From contig NZ_VUMT01000007.1 in the NCBI RefSeq assembly GCF_009696045.1, forward strand, positions 91,381-155,380: DNA of 64,000 nucleotides. Reading direction: 5' to 3'. This stretch comes from Velocimicrobium porci. GTDB lineage: Bacteria; Bacillota; Clostridia; Lachnospirales; Lachnospiraceae. The notes under the pieces were generated by a model. That model was given only the letters and a program-made list of their open reading frames with translations. It had not been told where the DNA came from and did no database searches. A program made the translations under genes and the position numbers. This document shows positions 9,092 through 17,951 of this stretch, in pieces (the stretch's first letter is position 1; the number at the start of each line of letters is the position of its first letter).

Positions 9092-9739
9092 ATGAACAAA
9101 AGTGTATTTCACAAATTATCGTATGGAGTTTATGTTGTTTCTACATGGGACGAGGGAAGAGCCACAGGATGTGTCGCAAATAGCATTATGCAGATTACTT
9201 CGGATCCTGCAACAATTGCTGTAAGTATGAATCATAATAACTATACACATTCCTGCATTGAGCAAACGAAAAAATTTGCAGTGTCAATTCTTTCAGAACA
9301 GTCAGATCCATCGATTATTGGAACATTTGGTTTTCAATCAGGAAAGGAAGTTAACAAATTCGAACAAGTGGAGTACGAATTAAAAGAATACATGCCGGTA
9401 TTGAAGGATTGCTGTGGCTATATTGTATGTGAGGTCATTGATAAGTTAGAAACAAATACACATACTGTATTTTTGGGAAGAGTAGTAGAAGGAGATTTAG
9501 TGAATAACGAAAAGGAAATGACCTATAATTACTATCATAAGGTAGTAAAGGGGAAAAGCCCCAAAAATGCTCCAACTTATATTGAAGAAGAAGCAACCAA
9601 AGAAGAAATTAAGGAAGCAAAATATGTATGTGGTATTTGCGGATATGTATATGATGGTGAGATTCCATTTGAAGAATTGCCAGATGATTATGTGTGTCCA
9701 ATCTGTAAACAGCCAAAGCGTGTATTTAAAAAGCAATAG
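9092..9739 (+). CDS. Flavin reductase-rubredoxin fusion (high-molecular-weight rubredoxin type)
   Basis: The 215-residue protein joins an N-terminal FMN-binding flavin reductase domain (about 1-150, opening [17 protein letters not shown]) to a C-terminal rubredoxin (about 170-215). The rubredoxin iron ligands are CGICG and CPICK, with the family phrase YVYDG. This is the architecture of Hrb of acetogens, which passes electrons from NADH to the flavodiiron protein FprA for O2 or NO reduction. An FprA-type protein is encoded at 62.5 kb in this window. The frame opens at a TTG at 9071, but the ATG at 9092 follows an AAGGAG site and is chosen. It probably forms an operon with xth. Confidence 0.9.
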   Translation: MNKSVFHKLSYGVYVVSTWDEGRATGCVANSIMQITSDPATIAVSMNHNNYTHSCIEQTKKFAVSILSEQSDPSIIGTFGFQSGKEVNKFEQVEYELKEYMPVLKDCCGYIVCEVIDKLETNTHTVFLGRVVEGDLVNNEKEMTYNYYHKVVKGKSPKNAPTYIEEEATKEEIKEAKYVCGICGYVYDGEIPFEELPDDYVCPICKQPKRVFKKQ

Positions 9740-9778
9740 AAAATAAGAAACAATAAAATAAAAGGAAATATTTACTAA

Positions 9779-9807
9779 TTGAATTACTTTGAAATAAGTA
9801 GTATAAT
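9779..9807 (+). promoter_or_regulatory. Sigma-A promoter of small RNA 1
   Basis: TTGAAT (9779-9784), a 17-base spacer, TATAAT (9802-9807). No ribosome site or reading frame follows, only the short structured unit that ends at about 9912. Confidence 0.75.
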
Positions 9808-9813
9808 ATGAAT

Positions 9814-9912
9814 GTTCCGTTATGGAACAAGAGAGTGTTATACACTTTCTACTCCCACCCTATTATACGCCAAAGCAGGCTCTGAGGATTTTATCCAAGG
9901 AGCCTGTCTTTT
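9814..9912 (+). ncRNA. Candidate small RNA 1 (twin of 9995-10080)
   Basis: The predicted transcript of about 95 bases starts near 9814, just after a near-consensus promoter. Its 5' end is a GTTCC/GGAAC hairpin (9814-9828). An apparently unpaired C-rich stretch follows (9838-9870, including CTACTCCCACCC). It ends in a hairpin terminator (CAGGCTC 9876-9882 with GAGCCTG 9900-9906, then TCTTTT). The C-rich stretch is identical over 33 bases to small RNA 2, while the terminators differ entirely, so selection acts on the shared segment. It could base-pair with G-rich ribosome sites, as C-rich-loop small RNAs of Firmicutes do. I cannot assign it to a known RNA family. Confidence 0.65.
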
Positions 9913-10037
9913 GTTGGAAGAATTTTTTAGAAATAGGATAAAAAAATAATAAAAAGTACTTGCAAAATAAAAATTATTGTGTTATAATAAATAAAGATTG
10001 TGTTTTATACACTTTCTACTCCCACCCTATTATACGC
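9838..10037 (+). repeat. Pair of identical 33-base direct repeats
   Basis: Copies at 9838-9870 and 10005-10037 are identical and each begins TTATACACTTTCTACTCCCA. They are 167 bases apart start to start. Sequence on both sides of each copy diverges completely apart from the promoter boxes. Confidence 0.95.
9960..9988 (+). promoter_or_regulatory. Sigma-A promoter of small RNA 2
   Basis: TTGCAA (9960-9965), a 17-base spacer, TATAAT (9983-9988). The arrangement is the same as for small RNA 1, with unrelated spacer sequence. Confidence 0.75.
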
Positions 10038-10080
10038 TTGAGCAACCCCCTTAGAGTTATTCTAAGGGGGTTGTTTTGTC
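9995..10080 (+). ncRNA. Candidate small RNA 2 (twin of 9814-9912)
   Basis: The predicted transcript of about 85 bases carries the shared 33-base C-rich segment (10005-10037). It ends in a strong terminator: a perfect 13-bp stem (10043-10055 with 10061-10073) with a GTTAT loop, then TTTTGTCT. It lacks the 5' hairpin of its twin. The same hairpin sits directly after the stop of the converging ABC permease gene and may end that transcript too. A reading frame of 93 codons drawn through this region (9960-10241) has no ribosome site, overlaps the permease antisense and is not a gene. Confidence 0.65.
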
Positions 10081-10090
10081 TGTTATTCTT

Positions 10091-12694
10091 TTATTCCACA
10101 TTTTTGAGTGCTTGTTCCATTGGAATTTTTTTGATTCTTTTAAAATCTAAAATCATAACAATGAAATATCCGATTAAGACAAATGAAAACATTTTTATAT
10201 ATCCAAGAGGTTCGATTACATATCCATACCAGCCACTATAACTGTACATAATTACTTTCCATGCCTGTCTCATAACCAATGTTCCTAAAACGACACAGAT
10301 AGCATCTGAAACAATAAGAACGATTGTTGTGGAAAATAAATATAAGCTTGCAATTTCTTTATTTTCATAGCCTAAAATTTTTGTCATAGAAATTGCAGTT
10401 TCGTTTTTTTCAATGATAAGCTTGGTAAGAAGGTATATCAATACAGCTGATAAAATAACACATAAAAATTGAAAATATTCCATATAGGAGCCCATGGAAT
10501 GGTCCAGCTGATCACACATTTTAGTAATATCCCGTTCGGTAATCACTGTTGCAATATTTTCTCCTTTAATATCTGTAATTTTTGAATCAGAAATATAGCC
10601 GCTAAATTCTTTTTTATCTAAATCAAATACAGTCTGATAGTTTTTGATTGGCATGAATACAGCAATAGTCTGACATCTGTCATAAATTCCTGCAACTTTA
10701 AAATGATACTGTTTATTTTCGTATTTTTCATCCAGAGTAATAGTGTCACCTGTTTGCAAATCATACTTATCTCGAAAAGATGCAGAGATATAAACTTCAT
10801 TTTCTTTTAGAGATTTTAGATTGGCTATCTTTATATAACTGCTGTTATCAGAAATTCCATATACACTAATTTCTTCATTTAATATATCACTTTTTCTTTG
10901 CAGTGATTTTGTATTGAATTTTTCAGCATCTGTATTTTTGGTAACAAGTACATTTCCGTTTTCATCTTCGTATGATTTTAGTATATATTGATACTTTGCA
11001 AACATCATGTCAGAAGTATTTTCCTTGTAAAAATTAAGTGTGTCAGGCATTCCAACTGCCATTGCAAGCATTACCATAATAAAGAAAATACCGATAAAAA
11101 GAATAACATAATTAACCATGTTTTGTAACATGATGCGCAGGCGGAACCGGTTAAGAAATTTCCATGCTGGAAGTTGTATTGCCCTTTTTCGTCTGGATTT
11201 TTTTAAATCATGTCGTAAAAATTGTAAAGGTGAATGTTGTATCATTTTAGTTATAACGATAAGGTTTACTACAAACATCAGAATTACAGGAACCAGAGTA
11301 GTTTTGAAAAATGCATCGGAATTCCAGATTGTTTCATAGGTTGGAAGACTATAGCTGTTATAATACATTGATACTACTATATTTTTAAATAGTGAATATC
11401 CAAGGACATTTCCAATACATGATGCAAGAAACGTTACGATGACTGGCATGGAAATATAGTGCCTGATTAGTTCGCCCTTTGTGTAACCTAAGGCACGAAG
11501 GGTGCCAATTGTTGATGATTCTTTTGTGATTGTGTTACTGATTGTAATAGCAAAGATAAATGCAATAATTATAATCAGGATATATAAAAGCACACCACCC
11601 ATTGCCTCGTCGGAACCCATGTCTTCGGTTGCAAAATTGATTGCCGGATTTGCATATGCCGGAACATAATCTTCAATTTCATTATCACTGACAACAGTCT
11701 GTGTGAGTAAAGCTTTCATGAAATGGTCAGATTGCTTCTTTTCGATTTGTTCATTTTTTGGTGTATGATTATATTTCCAGGCATATGTATAATGAATGGT
11801 CTGGTTTAAACGTTCAAAACCTTGTTCTGTTACCATTGCTACATCAAATTTTAAAGCATCAAACATCAAATCTGTACTCTTTTCATGCAAAGTGGAATAG
11901 TTTACATAAGCAATTAATCCGACAACTTTGTAGGATTGTCCACCTACTGTGATTATGTCATTTACTTTAATTCCAACATTATCTGCATGCATTCGGTCAA
12001 TCGCAATTTCATTTTTTTTAGATGGGAAATTACCTTCCATCAGGCATGCCTGATTTATGTTATCTGTTTTTGCATAAATTCGGATTGTTCCGTCTGATGT
12101 ACCATCATTGTTGTAATCCTCTTCTTCATTTCTATAAAAAGTTTCATAAATTTTTACCGGAACAGCTTTGAAGTCAGGAGCATTTAATTCATATTTTTCT
12201 TCTGCATCGGCATATTTTTTATTAATCTTTTTTAAAACTTTTGCCCATGCTTTATCATATGCTTCCTGATATGCCTTATCGTATGCTTTATCATAGGCAG
12301 CCTGATAAATGCCTGTTTGTTTTGCCTGTGCAAGCTGTGCACCGAATTGGGCATTGAATTTTTTTGTGAATTTTTTCTTAAATTCTTTCTCAAATTTTTG
12401 TTTTGCTTTATCAAGGTAATATTGTTTTATATTTGCCTTTTTTCCTGATTGAATTGCAGAGATTAATTTTTTGTCTGCTTTTTTATTCAGTTCGAAATGG
12501 CCATCTTCCAGTTTGTATTTGGATACACCTGTATCTGCGGCTGTCATCATACTTTCGTTTGCAACATACATTCCGGACACAAATCCAATTGTGAGAATCA
12601 GAAACAAACTTACTACAAGATATTTTCTCCAATCTCCAAGCAATTCTTTCGGGATTCGTTTCATGAGTGGATTTTTCATTTTTTTATTTTTCAT
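10091..12694 (-). CDS. ABC transporter permease, FtsX/MacB type
   Basis: This 867-residue membrane protein has an N-terminal helix (about 20-45), a large extracellular domain, a first FtsX core of helices (about 365-480) and a second FtsX set at the C-terminus (about 740-860). This two-unit layout is typical of Firmicute exporters or lipoprotein/peptide-sensing permeases. The outer domain contains an unusual Ala/Tyr/Asp/Lys periodic helix near residues 120-165 (AYDKAYDKAYQEAYDKAW), probably a coiled coil. A frame opens at a GTG at 12715 inside the preceding gene, but the ATG at 12694 is better placed after AAGGAG. It is in an operon with the ATPase upstream. The substrate cannot be read from sequence. 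Confidence 0.88.
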   Translation of the reverse strand: MKNKKMKNPLMKRIPKELLGDWRKYLVVSLFLILTIGFVSGMYVANESMMTAADTGVSKYKLEDGHFELNKKADKKLISAIQSGKKANIKQYYLDKAKQKFEKEFKKKFTKKFNAQFGAQLAQAKQTGIYQAAYDKAYDKAYQEAYDKAWAKVLKKINKKYADAEEKYELNAPDFKAVPVKIYETFYRNEEEDYNNDGTSDGTIRIYAKTDNINQACLMEGNFPSKKNEIAIDRMHADNVGIKVNDIITVGGQSYKVVGLIAYVNYSTLHEKSTDLMFDALKFDVAMVTEQGFERLNQTIHYTYAWKYNHTPKNEQIEKKQSDHFMKALLTQTVVSDNEIEDYVPAYANPAINFATEDMGSDEAMGGVLLYILIIIIAFIFAITISNTITKESSTIGTLRALGYTKGELIRHYISMPVIVTFLASCIGNVLGYSLFKNIVVSMYYNSYSLPTYETIWNSDAFFKTTLVPVILMFVVNLIVITKMIQHSPLQFLRHDLKKSRRKRAIQLPAWKFLNRFRLRIMLQNMVNYVILFIGIFFIMVMLAMAVGMPDTLNFYKENTSDMMFAKYQYILKSYEDENGNVLVTKNTDAEKFNTKSLQRKSDILNEEISVYGISDNSSYIKIANLKSLKENEVYISASFRDKYDLQTGDTITLDEKYENKQYHFKVAGIYDRCQTIAVFMPIKNYQTVFDLDKKEFSGYISDSKITDIKGENIATVITERDITKMCDQLDHSMGSYMEYFQFLCVILSAVLIYLLTKLIIEKNETAISMTKILGYENKEIASLYLFSTTIVLIVSDAICVVLGTLVMRQAWKVIMYSYSGWYGYVIEPLGYIKMFSFVLIGYFIVMILDFKRIKKIPMEQALKNVE

Positions 12695-12708
12695 AATTGA
12701 CACACTCC

Positions 12709-13425
12709 TTACCACTCTAAATTTGTAGCAGAAATTTTATTGGCATTGATTTGATTATGGAGTACTTCTCCATCGCGAAGTTTAATAATGTGATCTGCCA
12801 TGTTTTTGATTGCTTCGTTATGTGTGACCATAATTACAGTATTACCATATTTTATATTGACGTCTTCAATTAATTTTAATATTTCTTTTGAGGTATTATA
12901 ATCTAATGCTCCGGTTGGTTCATCACAGAGTAATATATCCGGATTTTTGACGATTGCCCGACCGATAGAAACTCGTTGCTGCTGTCCTCCGGAAAGTTGA
13001 TTTGGAAGCTTAAATCTATGCTCATAAAGCCCCAACGTATTAAGAAGTTCGTCAATATCTAATGGATTATCTGACAGATATGCTCCAACTTCAATATTTT
13101 CTTTTACGTTTAAATTTCCAATCAGATTGTACATTTGAAAGACATATCCCAGATGTTTTCTGCGGTATTGTGTCAGTTTACTTTCTCCGAGTGTTTCTAA
13201 TTTGTCACCATTTATAGATATATAACCTGAATCGGCACTGTCTATTCCACCGATAATATTAAGCAGGGTGGATTTTCCGGAACCGGAAGGTCCAAGAAGT
13301 ACACAAAATTCACCTTTGGCTATGGAAAAATTCATTCCACGCAGTACCTCCTGACGAGTTTCACCACTTCCGAATCCCTTTTTTAAATCTACAATTTCTA
13401 AAAATTTTCTTTCTTTTTCTGACAT
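12709..13425 (-). CDS. ABC transporter ATP-binding protein, MacB/LolD type
   Basis: The 238-residue cytoplasmic ATPase powers the FtsX-type permease that follows 14 bases downstream. The Walker A motif is GPSGSGKST (about 43-51), the signature is LSGGQQQR, Walker B is [12 protein letters not shown] and the H-loop is VMVTHN-like (IMVTHNEA). It belongs to the lipoprotein/peptide export subfamily (LolD, MacB, YvrO), consistent with the FtsX partner. A GAAAGGAG ribosome site precedes the ATG. The promoter upstream has an extended -10 and a palindrome at the start point, so the operon is probably inducible, but no regulator is encoded nearby. Confidence 0.93.
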   Translation of the reverse strand: MSEKERKFLEIVDLKKGFGSGETRQEVLRGMNFSIAKGEFCVLLGPSGSGKSTLLNIIGGIDSADSGYISINGDKLETLGESKLTQYRRKHLGYVFQMYNLIGNLNVKENIEVGAYLSDNPLDIDELLNTLGLYEHRFKLPNQLSGGQQQRVSIGRAIVKNPDILLCDEPTGALDYNTSKEILKLIEDVNIKYGNTVIMVTHNEAIKNMADHIIKLRDGEVLHNQINANKISATNLEW

Positions 13426-13492
13426 AGTAGCTCCTTTCTTTTGATGACCATAGGGGAATGGTTCTGAGGGTATCAGATTTATAATTTTTTGG

Positions 13493-13506
13493 TTAGTTGC
13501 AACTAA
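13493..13506. promoter_or_regulatory. Palindromic operator of the ABC operon
   Basis: TTAGTTGCAACTAA is a perfect 14-bp palindrome located about +5 to +18 relative to the start expected from the promoter at 13518-13545. A protein bound there would block transcription. The TTGCAA core resembles MarR-family operators, but the regulator is not in the window. Confidence 0.6.
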
Positions 13507-13517
13507 TCTTTTTCTTT

Positions 13518-13545
13518 ATTATAACAAATACTTTTATAATTACAA
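13518..13545 (-). promoter_or_regulatory. Promoter of the ABC exporter operon
   Basis: On the minus strand: TTGTAA (13545-13540), a 16-base spacer ending in TGT, TATAAT (13523-13518). The TGnTATAAT form is an extended -10. Confidence 0.7.
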
Positions 13546-13583
13546 GCGATAAGCAGATGAAATTAATCAGATAAAGAAAGAAC

Positions 13584-13613
13584 TTGACAAAAACCAAGAA
13601 GGTGAGATAGAAT
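13584..13613 (+). promoter_or_regulatory. Promoter of the leuS T-box leader
   Basis: TTGACA (13584-13589), an 18-base spacer, TAGAAT (13608-13613). It is divergent from the ABC operon promoter about 40 bases away. Confidence 0.7.
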
Positions 13614-13639
13614 AAAAAACATGAATAAATTATAATGTA

Positions 13640-13925
13640 GAAAATAGCAATGAGAAGGAATAGTAAGGATTTGGAAGTGTTAAGAGAACTGTCGGTTGGT
13701 GCAAGGCAGTAACGGAAAGATTCTGAACTCACCTTTGAGCTCCTTAGATGAACGGGCGTAAGCAGTAGTTTAAGGCGGGTATTCCCGTTATAGAAGAATG
13801 AGTGTGTAAGATAGATGATATCTATTTTACAAAATAGAGTGGTACCGCGGATATTTGCTCTTCGTCTCTATCAGGAAATCTACCGATATGTCAGATACCT
13901 GATGAAGACGAAGAGTTTTTTTGTA
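13640..13925 (+). ncRNA. T-box leader controlling leuS (leucine)
   Basis: The T-box consensus AGTGGTACCGCGG lies at 13838-13850. A terminator (13856-13922) follows, with long arms GCTCTTCGTCT and AGACGAAGAGT and a run of T; its 5' arm can pair alternatively with the T-box region. Stem I begins with an AGTA-type motif at about 13658. In the specifier region, GAACTCACC places a CTC codon (Leu) at 13728-13730 next to the conserved purine, matching the gene downstream. Uncharged tRNA-Leu should stabilise the antiterminator and switch leuS on. The T-box is certain; the exact specifier is read by eye. Confidence 0.93.
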
Positions 13926-14012
13926 TTATGGAAAGTTTGAGCCATCGTATAAAAAAATTCCGGTAAAGAGTATAGTTTTGTGTGGATAAAGTTAAATTAG
14001 GAGGAATAGGAT

Positions 14013-16427
14013 ATGTCAGTACCTTATAATCATAAGGAAGTAGAGAAAAAATGGAGAACTTATTGGGAAGAACATCCTGTCAATGTAGATGATGGGAAGA
14101 AACCAAAATATTACTGTTTAGATATGTTCCCTTATCCATCTGGTAACGGACTCCATGTTGGTCACTGGAGGGGTTATGTAATCAGTGACGTTTGGAGTCG
14201 TTATAAAATGTTAAAGGGTTACTATTTGATTCATCCAATGGGATGGGATGCGTTTGGACTTCCAGCAGAGAATTATGCAATTAAGATGGGAGTTCATCCT
14301 GCAAAATCAACAGCAGCCAATATTGCTAATATTAAACGTCAGATTAACGAGATTGAGGCAATCTATGACTGGGATATGGAAGTAAATACAACAGACCCAG
14401 AATTTTACAAATGGACCCAATGGATTTTTGTAAAAATGTTTAAAGCCGGTCTTGCTTATGAAAAAGAAATGCCAATTAACTGGTGTCCATCTTGTAAAAC
14501 TGGTCTTGCGAATGAAGAAGTTGTCAATGGAACATGTGAACGCTGTGGGGCAGATGTTACAAAGAAAAATTTAAAACAGTGGATGTTAAAAATTACAGAA
14601 TATGCAGACCGTCTTTTAGACGATTTGGATAAATTAGACTGGCCGGAAAAAGTAAAGAAGATGCAGGCAGACTGGATTGGTAAGTCTTATGGTGCAGAAG
14701 TAAACTTTAAAGTAGATGGTCTGGATGAAGAAATTACAGTATATACAACAAGACCAGACACATTACACGGGGCTACATTTATGGTATTAGCGCCAGAACA
14801 CAAGATGGCGAAAGAATTAGCTACAGAAGAAACAAGAGAAGCAGTAGAAAAATATATTTATGAAGCTTCCATGAAATCAAATGTAGACCGTTTACAGGAT
14901 AAGGAAAAAACAGGTGTGTTTACAGGAAGCTATGCGATAAATCCAATTAATGGGAAAAAGATACCAATCTGGTTATCTGATTATGTATTAGCAGACTATG
15001 GTACAGGTGCAATTATGTGCGTACCTGCTCATGATGACAGAGATTTTGAATTTGCAACAAAATTTAATATTCCAATTATTCAAGTAATTGCAAAAGATGG
15101 AAAAGAAATTGAAAATATGACAGAAGCTTATACAGAAGCATCTGGAACAATGATTAATTCTGGTGAATGGAATGGTATGGAATCTGCTGTACTCAAAAAA
15201 GAAGCTCCTGTTATGATTGAAAAAATGGGAATTGGAAAGAAAACAACAAATTATAAACTTCGTGACTGGGTATTCTCCAGACAGCGTTACTGGGGAGAGC
15301 CAATCCCTATTGTTCATTGTGAGCATTGTGGCTGTGTTCCGGTACCGGAGGAAGAACTTCCACTTCTTTTACCGGAAGTAGAAAGCTATCAGCCAACAGG
15401 AACGGGAGAATCTCCACTTGCTGATATTGATGAATGGGTAAACACAACTTGTCCAAAATGTGGTGCTAAAGCAAAGAGAGAAACAAATACAATGCCTCAG
15501 TGGGCAGGTTCTTCTTGGTATTTCTTACGTTATGTTGATAATAAGAATAAAGAAGCTTTAGTTTCCAAAGAAAAAGCAGAAAAATATCTTCCGGTTGATA
15601 TGTATATCGGAGGAGTAGAGCATGCAGTACTTCACTTATTATATTCCAGATTTTATACGAAATTTTTACATGATATCGGTGTAGTAGATTTTGATGAACC
15701 ATTTGTTAAGTTGTTTAATCAGGGTATGATTACCGGTAAAAATGGAATTAAGATGAGTAAATCCAAAGGAAATGTTGTTTCTCCTGATGATTTAGTAAGA
15801 GATTATGGCTGTGATTCCCTTCGTCTTTATGAATTATTTGTAGGTCCACCGGAATTAGATTCAGAATGGGATGACCGAGGAATTGATGGAGTGTATCGTT
15901 TCTTAAACCGTTTCTGGAATCTTGTACAAGATAGTGCAGATGCAAATGTAGCGGAAACAAAAGAAATGGTTAAGCTTCGTAATAAGATGGTATATGATAT
16001 TACAACTCGTCTGGAAAGCTTTAGCTTAAATACAGTTATCAGTGGATTTATGGAATATAATAATAAATTTATTGATTTAGCAAAGAAAACAGGTGGAATT
16101 GATAAAGAAACAATGGGTACAGCTGTTATTTTACTTGCACCATTTGCGCCTCATGTGGCAGCCGAACTTTGGGAAGCATTAGGTCATACAGATGGTGTGT
16201 TTGAGCAAAAATGGCCGGAATATGATGAAGCGGCAATGAAAGATGATGAGATTGAAATTGCAGTTCAGATTAACGGTAAAACAAAAACAACAATTGAAAT
16301 TTCTACAGAAATGGAAAAAGATGCTGTATTAACAGCAGCGAAAGCGGCATTAGGTGATAAACTTTCGGGAACAATAGTAAAAGAAATTTATGTTCCAGGA
16401 AGAATCGTAAATATTGTGCAAAAATAG
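14013..16427 (+). CDS. leuS: Leucyl-tRNA synthetase
   Basis: This 804-residue cytoplasmic class I aminoacyl-tRNA synthetase charges tRNA-Leu. The HIGH signature is HVGH (48-51) within YPSGNGLHVGH. The KMSKS loop is KMSKSKGN near residue 580. The editing (CP1) domain with the TTRPDTLHGATF motif lies between them, and a zinc-finger-like CPSCKTG...CERCG appears near residue 160. The C-terminal anticodon and Leu-specific domains are complete. The length matches bacterial enzymes. A TTAGGAGG ribosome site precedes the ATG. It is a single-gene unit between its T-box leader and a hairpin terminator. Confidence 0.98.
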   Translation: MSVPYNHKEVEKKWRTYWEEHPVNVDDGKKPKYYCLDMFPYPSGNGLHVGHWRGYVISDVWSRYKMLKGYYLIHPMGWDAFGLPAENYAIKMGVHPAKSTAANIANIKRQINEIEAIYDWDMEVNTTDPEFYKWTQWIFVKMFKAGLAYEKEMPINWCPSCKTGLANEEVVNGTCERCGADVTKKNLKQWMLKITEYADRLLDDLDKLDWPEKVKKMQADWIGKSYGAEVNFKVDGLDEEITVYTTRPDTLHGATFMVLAPEHKMAKELATEETREAVEKYIYEASMKSNVDRLQDKEKTGVFTGSYAINPINGKKIPIWLSDYVLADYGTGAIMCVPAHDDRDFEFATKFNIPIIQVIAKDGKEIENMTEAYTEASGTMINSGEWNGMESAVLKKEAPVMIEKMGIGKKTTNYKLRDWVFSRQRYWGEPIPIVHCEHCGCVPVPEEELPLLLPEVESYQPTGTGESPLADIDEWVNTTCPKCGAKAKRETNTMPQWAGSSWYFLRYVDNKNKEALVSKEKAEKYLPVDMYIGGVEHAVLHLLYSRFYTKFLHDIGVVDFDEPFVKLFNQGMITGKNGIKMSKSKGNVVSPDDLVRDYGCDSLRLYELFVGPPELDSEWDDRGIDGVYRFLNRFWNLVQDSADANVAETKEMVKLRNKMVYDITTRLESFSLNTVISGFMEYNNKFIDLAKKTGGIDKETMGTAVILLAPFAPHVAAELWEALGHTDGVFEQKWPEYDEAAMKDDEIEIAVQINGKTKTTIEISTEMEKDAVLTAAKAALGDKLSGTIVKEIYVPGRIVNIVQK

Positions 16428-16435
16428 GCAGTGCG

Positions 16436-16499
16436 AATAAAATAAGAGGTAGAACTCCGTATGCTTGTATACTGGGAGGACTACCTCTTGTTTTATTCA
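16436..16499 (+). terminator. Terminator after leuS
   Basis: A 17-bp stem with one G-U pair (16436-16452 with 16481-16497, arm AATAAAATAAGAGGTAG) encloses a smaller inner hairpin. The 3' arm contains TTGTTTTATT. Confidence 0.75.
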
Positions 16500-16580
16500 T
16501 AGGGCGTATGCCCGTCAAGCGAACGAGCTTGTCTCGAGAGCTTGAGAAGCACTGGCGTAGTAAACCGCGAAAATAATTAG
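16500..16580. other. GC-richer intergenic segment of repeat-like character
   Basis: Between the converging leuS and mgtE genes, this segment is richer in GC than its surroundings. It contains GGGCGTATGCCC (4-bp stem) and overlapping pieces around TCTCGAGA. There is no frame or T run. It looks like part of a dispersed intergenic repeat and may help end mgtE transcripts; I see no second copy in the window. Confidence 0.35.
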
Positions 16581-16584
16581 TAAC

Positions 16585-17919
16585 TTAAGACAGATGAAAA
16601 AGGTGTGTTGCAATCTGAAAATAAATTAAAATAGAACCTGTATCGACTAAAGTTGTAATTAAAGGGGTAGACATAATAGCAGGATCCATTTTACATTTGG
16701 TAGCCAGCATAGGCAAAAGACAGCCAACCAGTTTTGCCATAATAACAGTACAAACTAAAGAGAGAGAGATTAATAATGCAAGCATTGGATTTTTATACAT
16801 GATTAAAATTCTCAGTCCATTTACAATTGAGAGAACGATGCTGACAACGAGTGCAACCCGTAATTCCTTGAACATTACTTTGAATACTTGATTTAATTTT
16901 ATTTCATCAACGGCAAGTCCGCGGATAATTAAAGTTGAACTTTGGGAACCACAGTTCCCGCCTGTATCCATAAGCATTGGAATAAAAGAAACCAAGATTG
17001 GTATTGCAGAAAATGCGTCTTCGTAGCGGGTGATAATTGTGCCGGTAATTGTGGCAGAAAGCATTAAAACAAGGAGCCATAAAATCCGGTGTTTTGCATG
17101 ATCGAACACGGATGTACCAAAATAGCTGTCTTCATTTGGAGTCATACCAGACATAATAGAAATATCCTCATCAACTTCGTCCTGTAAAACATTGATTGCA
17201 TCGTCATAGGTAATAATACCAACCATACAATGTTCTGTATCTACAACAGGGATTGCCATAAAGCCGTATTTTTGGAATAATTTTGCCACGTCTTCCTGGT
17301 CATCAAAGGTATTAGCATAGATAATATTTGTTTCCATAATCGATTCAATCAGAGAATCATCGCTGGAAGTTAACAAATCCTTTGCTGAAACAATACCGAT
17401 TAATTTTTTTTGTTCGATAACGTAGCAAGTATATACGGTTTCTTTTTCGACTCCGATTGATTTTATTTTATGAATTGCTTCACCAACCGTCATTTCCTTT
17501 TTAAAGTCTACATATTCAACCGTCATGATACTTCCTGCACTATCCTTTGGATAAGCTAATAAAGTATTAATCTGGCTTCTTGTTTCTTTGTCTGTAATGC
17601 TTAAAATATGTTCTACAACGTTGGCAGGCATTTCTTCAAGAAAGTCAACTGCATCGTCCAAAAACATATCATCAATAATTTCTTTTAACTCCTTTTCTGT
17701 AAATGCTTTGATTAATGTTTCTTGCATTTTTGAGTTCATGTAAGAAAAGGTTAAAGCTGCCTCCTGTTTGTTAATCAGACGAAAGATTTTGACCATGTCT
17801 TTCTCGTCCAATTCTTCCAATAATGCAGCTAAATCCACTTCGTTTAAGGCAGAAAGAATATCTTTAATCTGAGCATACTTTTTTTCTGCAAGTAATTTTT
17901 CAATGATTTTTTTTGTCAT
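16585..17919 (-). CDS. mgtE: Magnesium transporter MgtE
   Basis: This 444-residue Mg2+ channel has the standard layout. A cytoplasmic MgtE N-domain of helical hairpins (about 1-125) contains DAVDFLEEMPANVVEHIL. Two CBS domains follow (about 130-250), with the phrases VYTCYVIEQKKLIGIVSAKD and MAIPVVDTEHCMVGIIT. Five membrane helices follow (about 275-440) with the pore signature DTGGNCGSQSS. In this family intracellular Mg2+ binds the N and CBS domains and closes the channel. A GGAGG ribosome site precedes the ATG. Expression is under an M-box riboswitch upstream, so both transcription and gating respond to Mg2+. Confidence 0.97.
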   Translation of the reverse strand: MTKKIIEKLLAEKKYAQIKDILSALNEVDLAALLEELDEKDMVKIFRLINKQEAALTFSYMNSKMQETLIKAFTEKELKEIIDDMFLDDAVDFLEEMPANVVEHILSITDKETRSQINTLLAYPKDSAGSIMTVEYVDFKKEMTVGEAIHKIKSIGVEKETVYTCYVIEQKKLIGIVSAKDLLTSSDDSLIESIMETNIIYANTFDDQEDVAKLFQKYGFMAIPVVDTEHCMVGIITYDDAINVLQDEVDEDISIMSGMTPNEDSYFGTSVFDHAKHRILWLLVLMLSATITGTIITRYEDAFSAIPILVSFIPMLMDTGGNCGSQSSTLIIRGLAVDEIKLNQVFKVMFKELRVALVVSIVLSIVNGLRILIMYKNPMLALLISLSLVCTVIMAKLVGCLLPMLATKCKMDPAIMSTPLITTLVDTGSILIYFQIATHLFHLS

Positions 17920-17951
17920 GAATTTTGCCTCCTATATTTAATTTTTAGAAA

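Noticed and set aside
9838..10037. The 33-base direct repeat as an attachment-site pair or a CRISPR start
   Set aside because: Each copy sits between its own promoter and terminator, there are only two copies and nothing integrase- or Cas-like is near. A small-RNA duplication explains it better.
9960..10241. A 93-codon plus-strand frame across small RNA 2
   Set aside because: No ribosome site. It runs through a promoter, the small RNA and its terminator, then antisense to the ABC permease.
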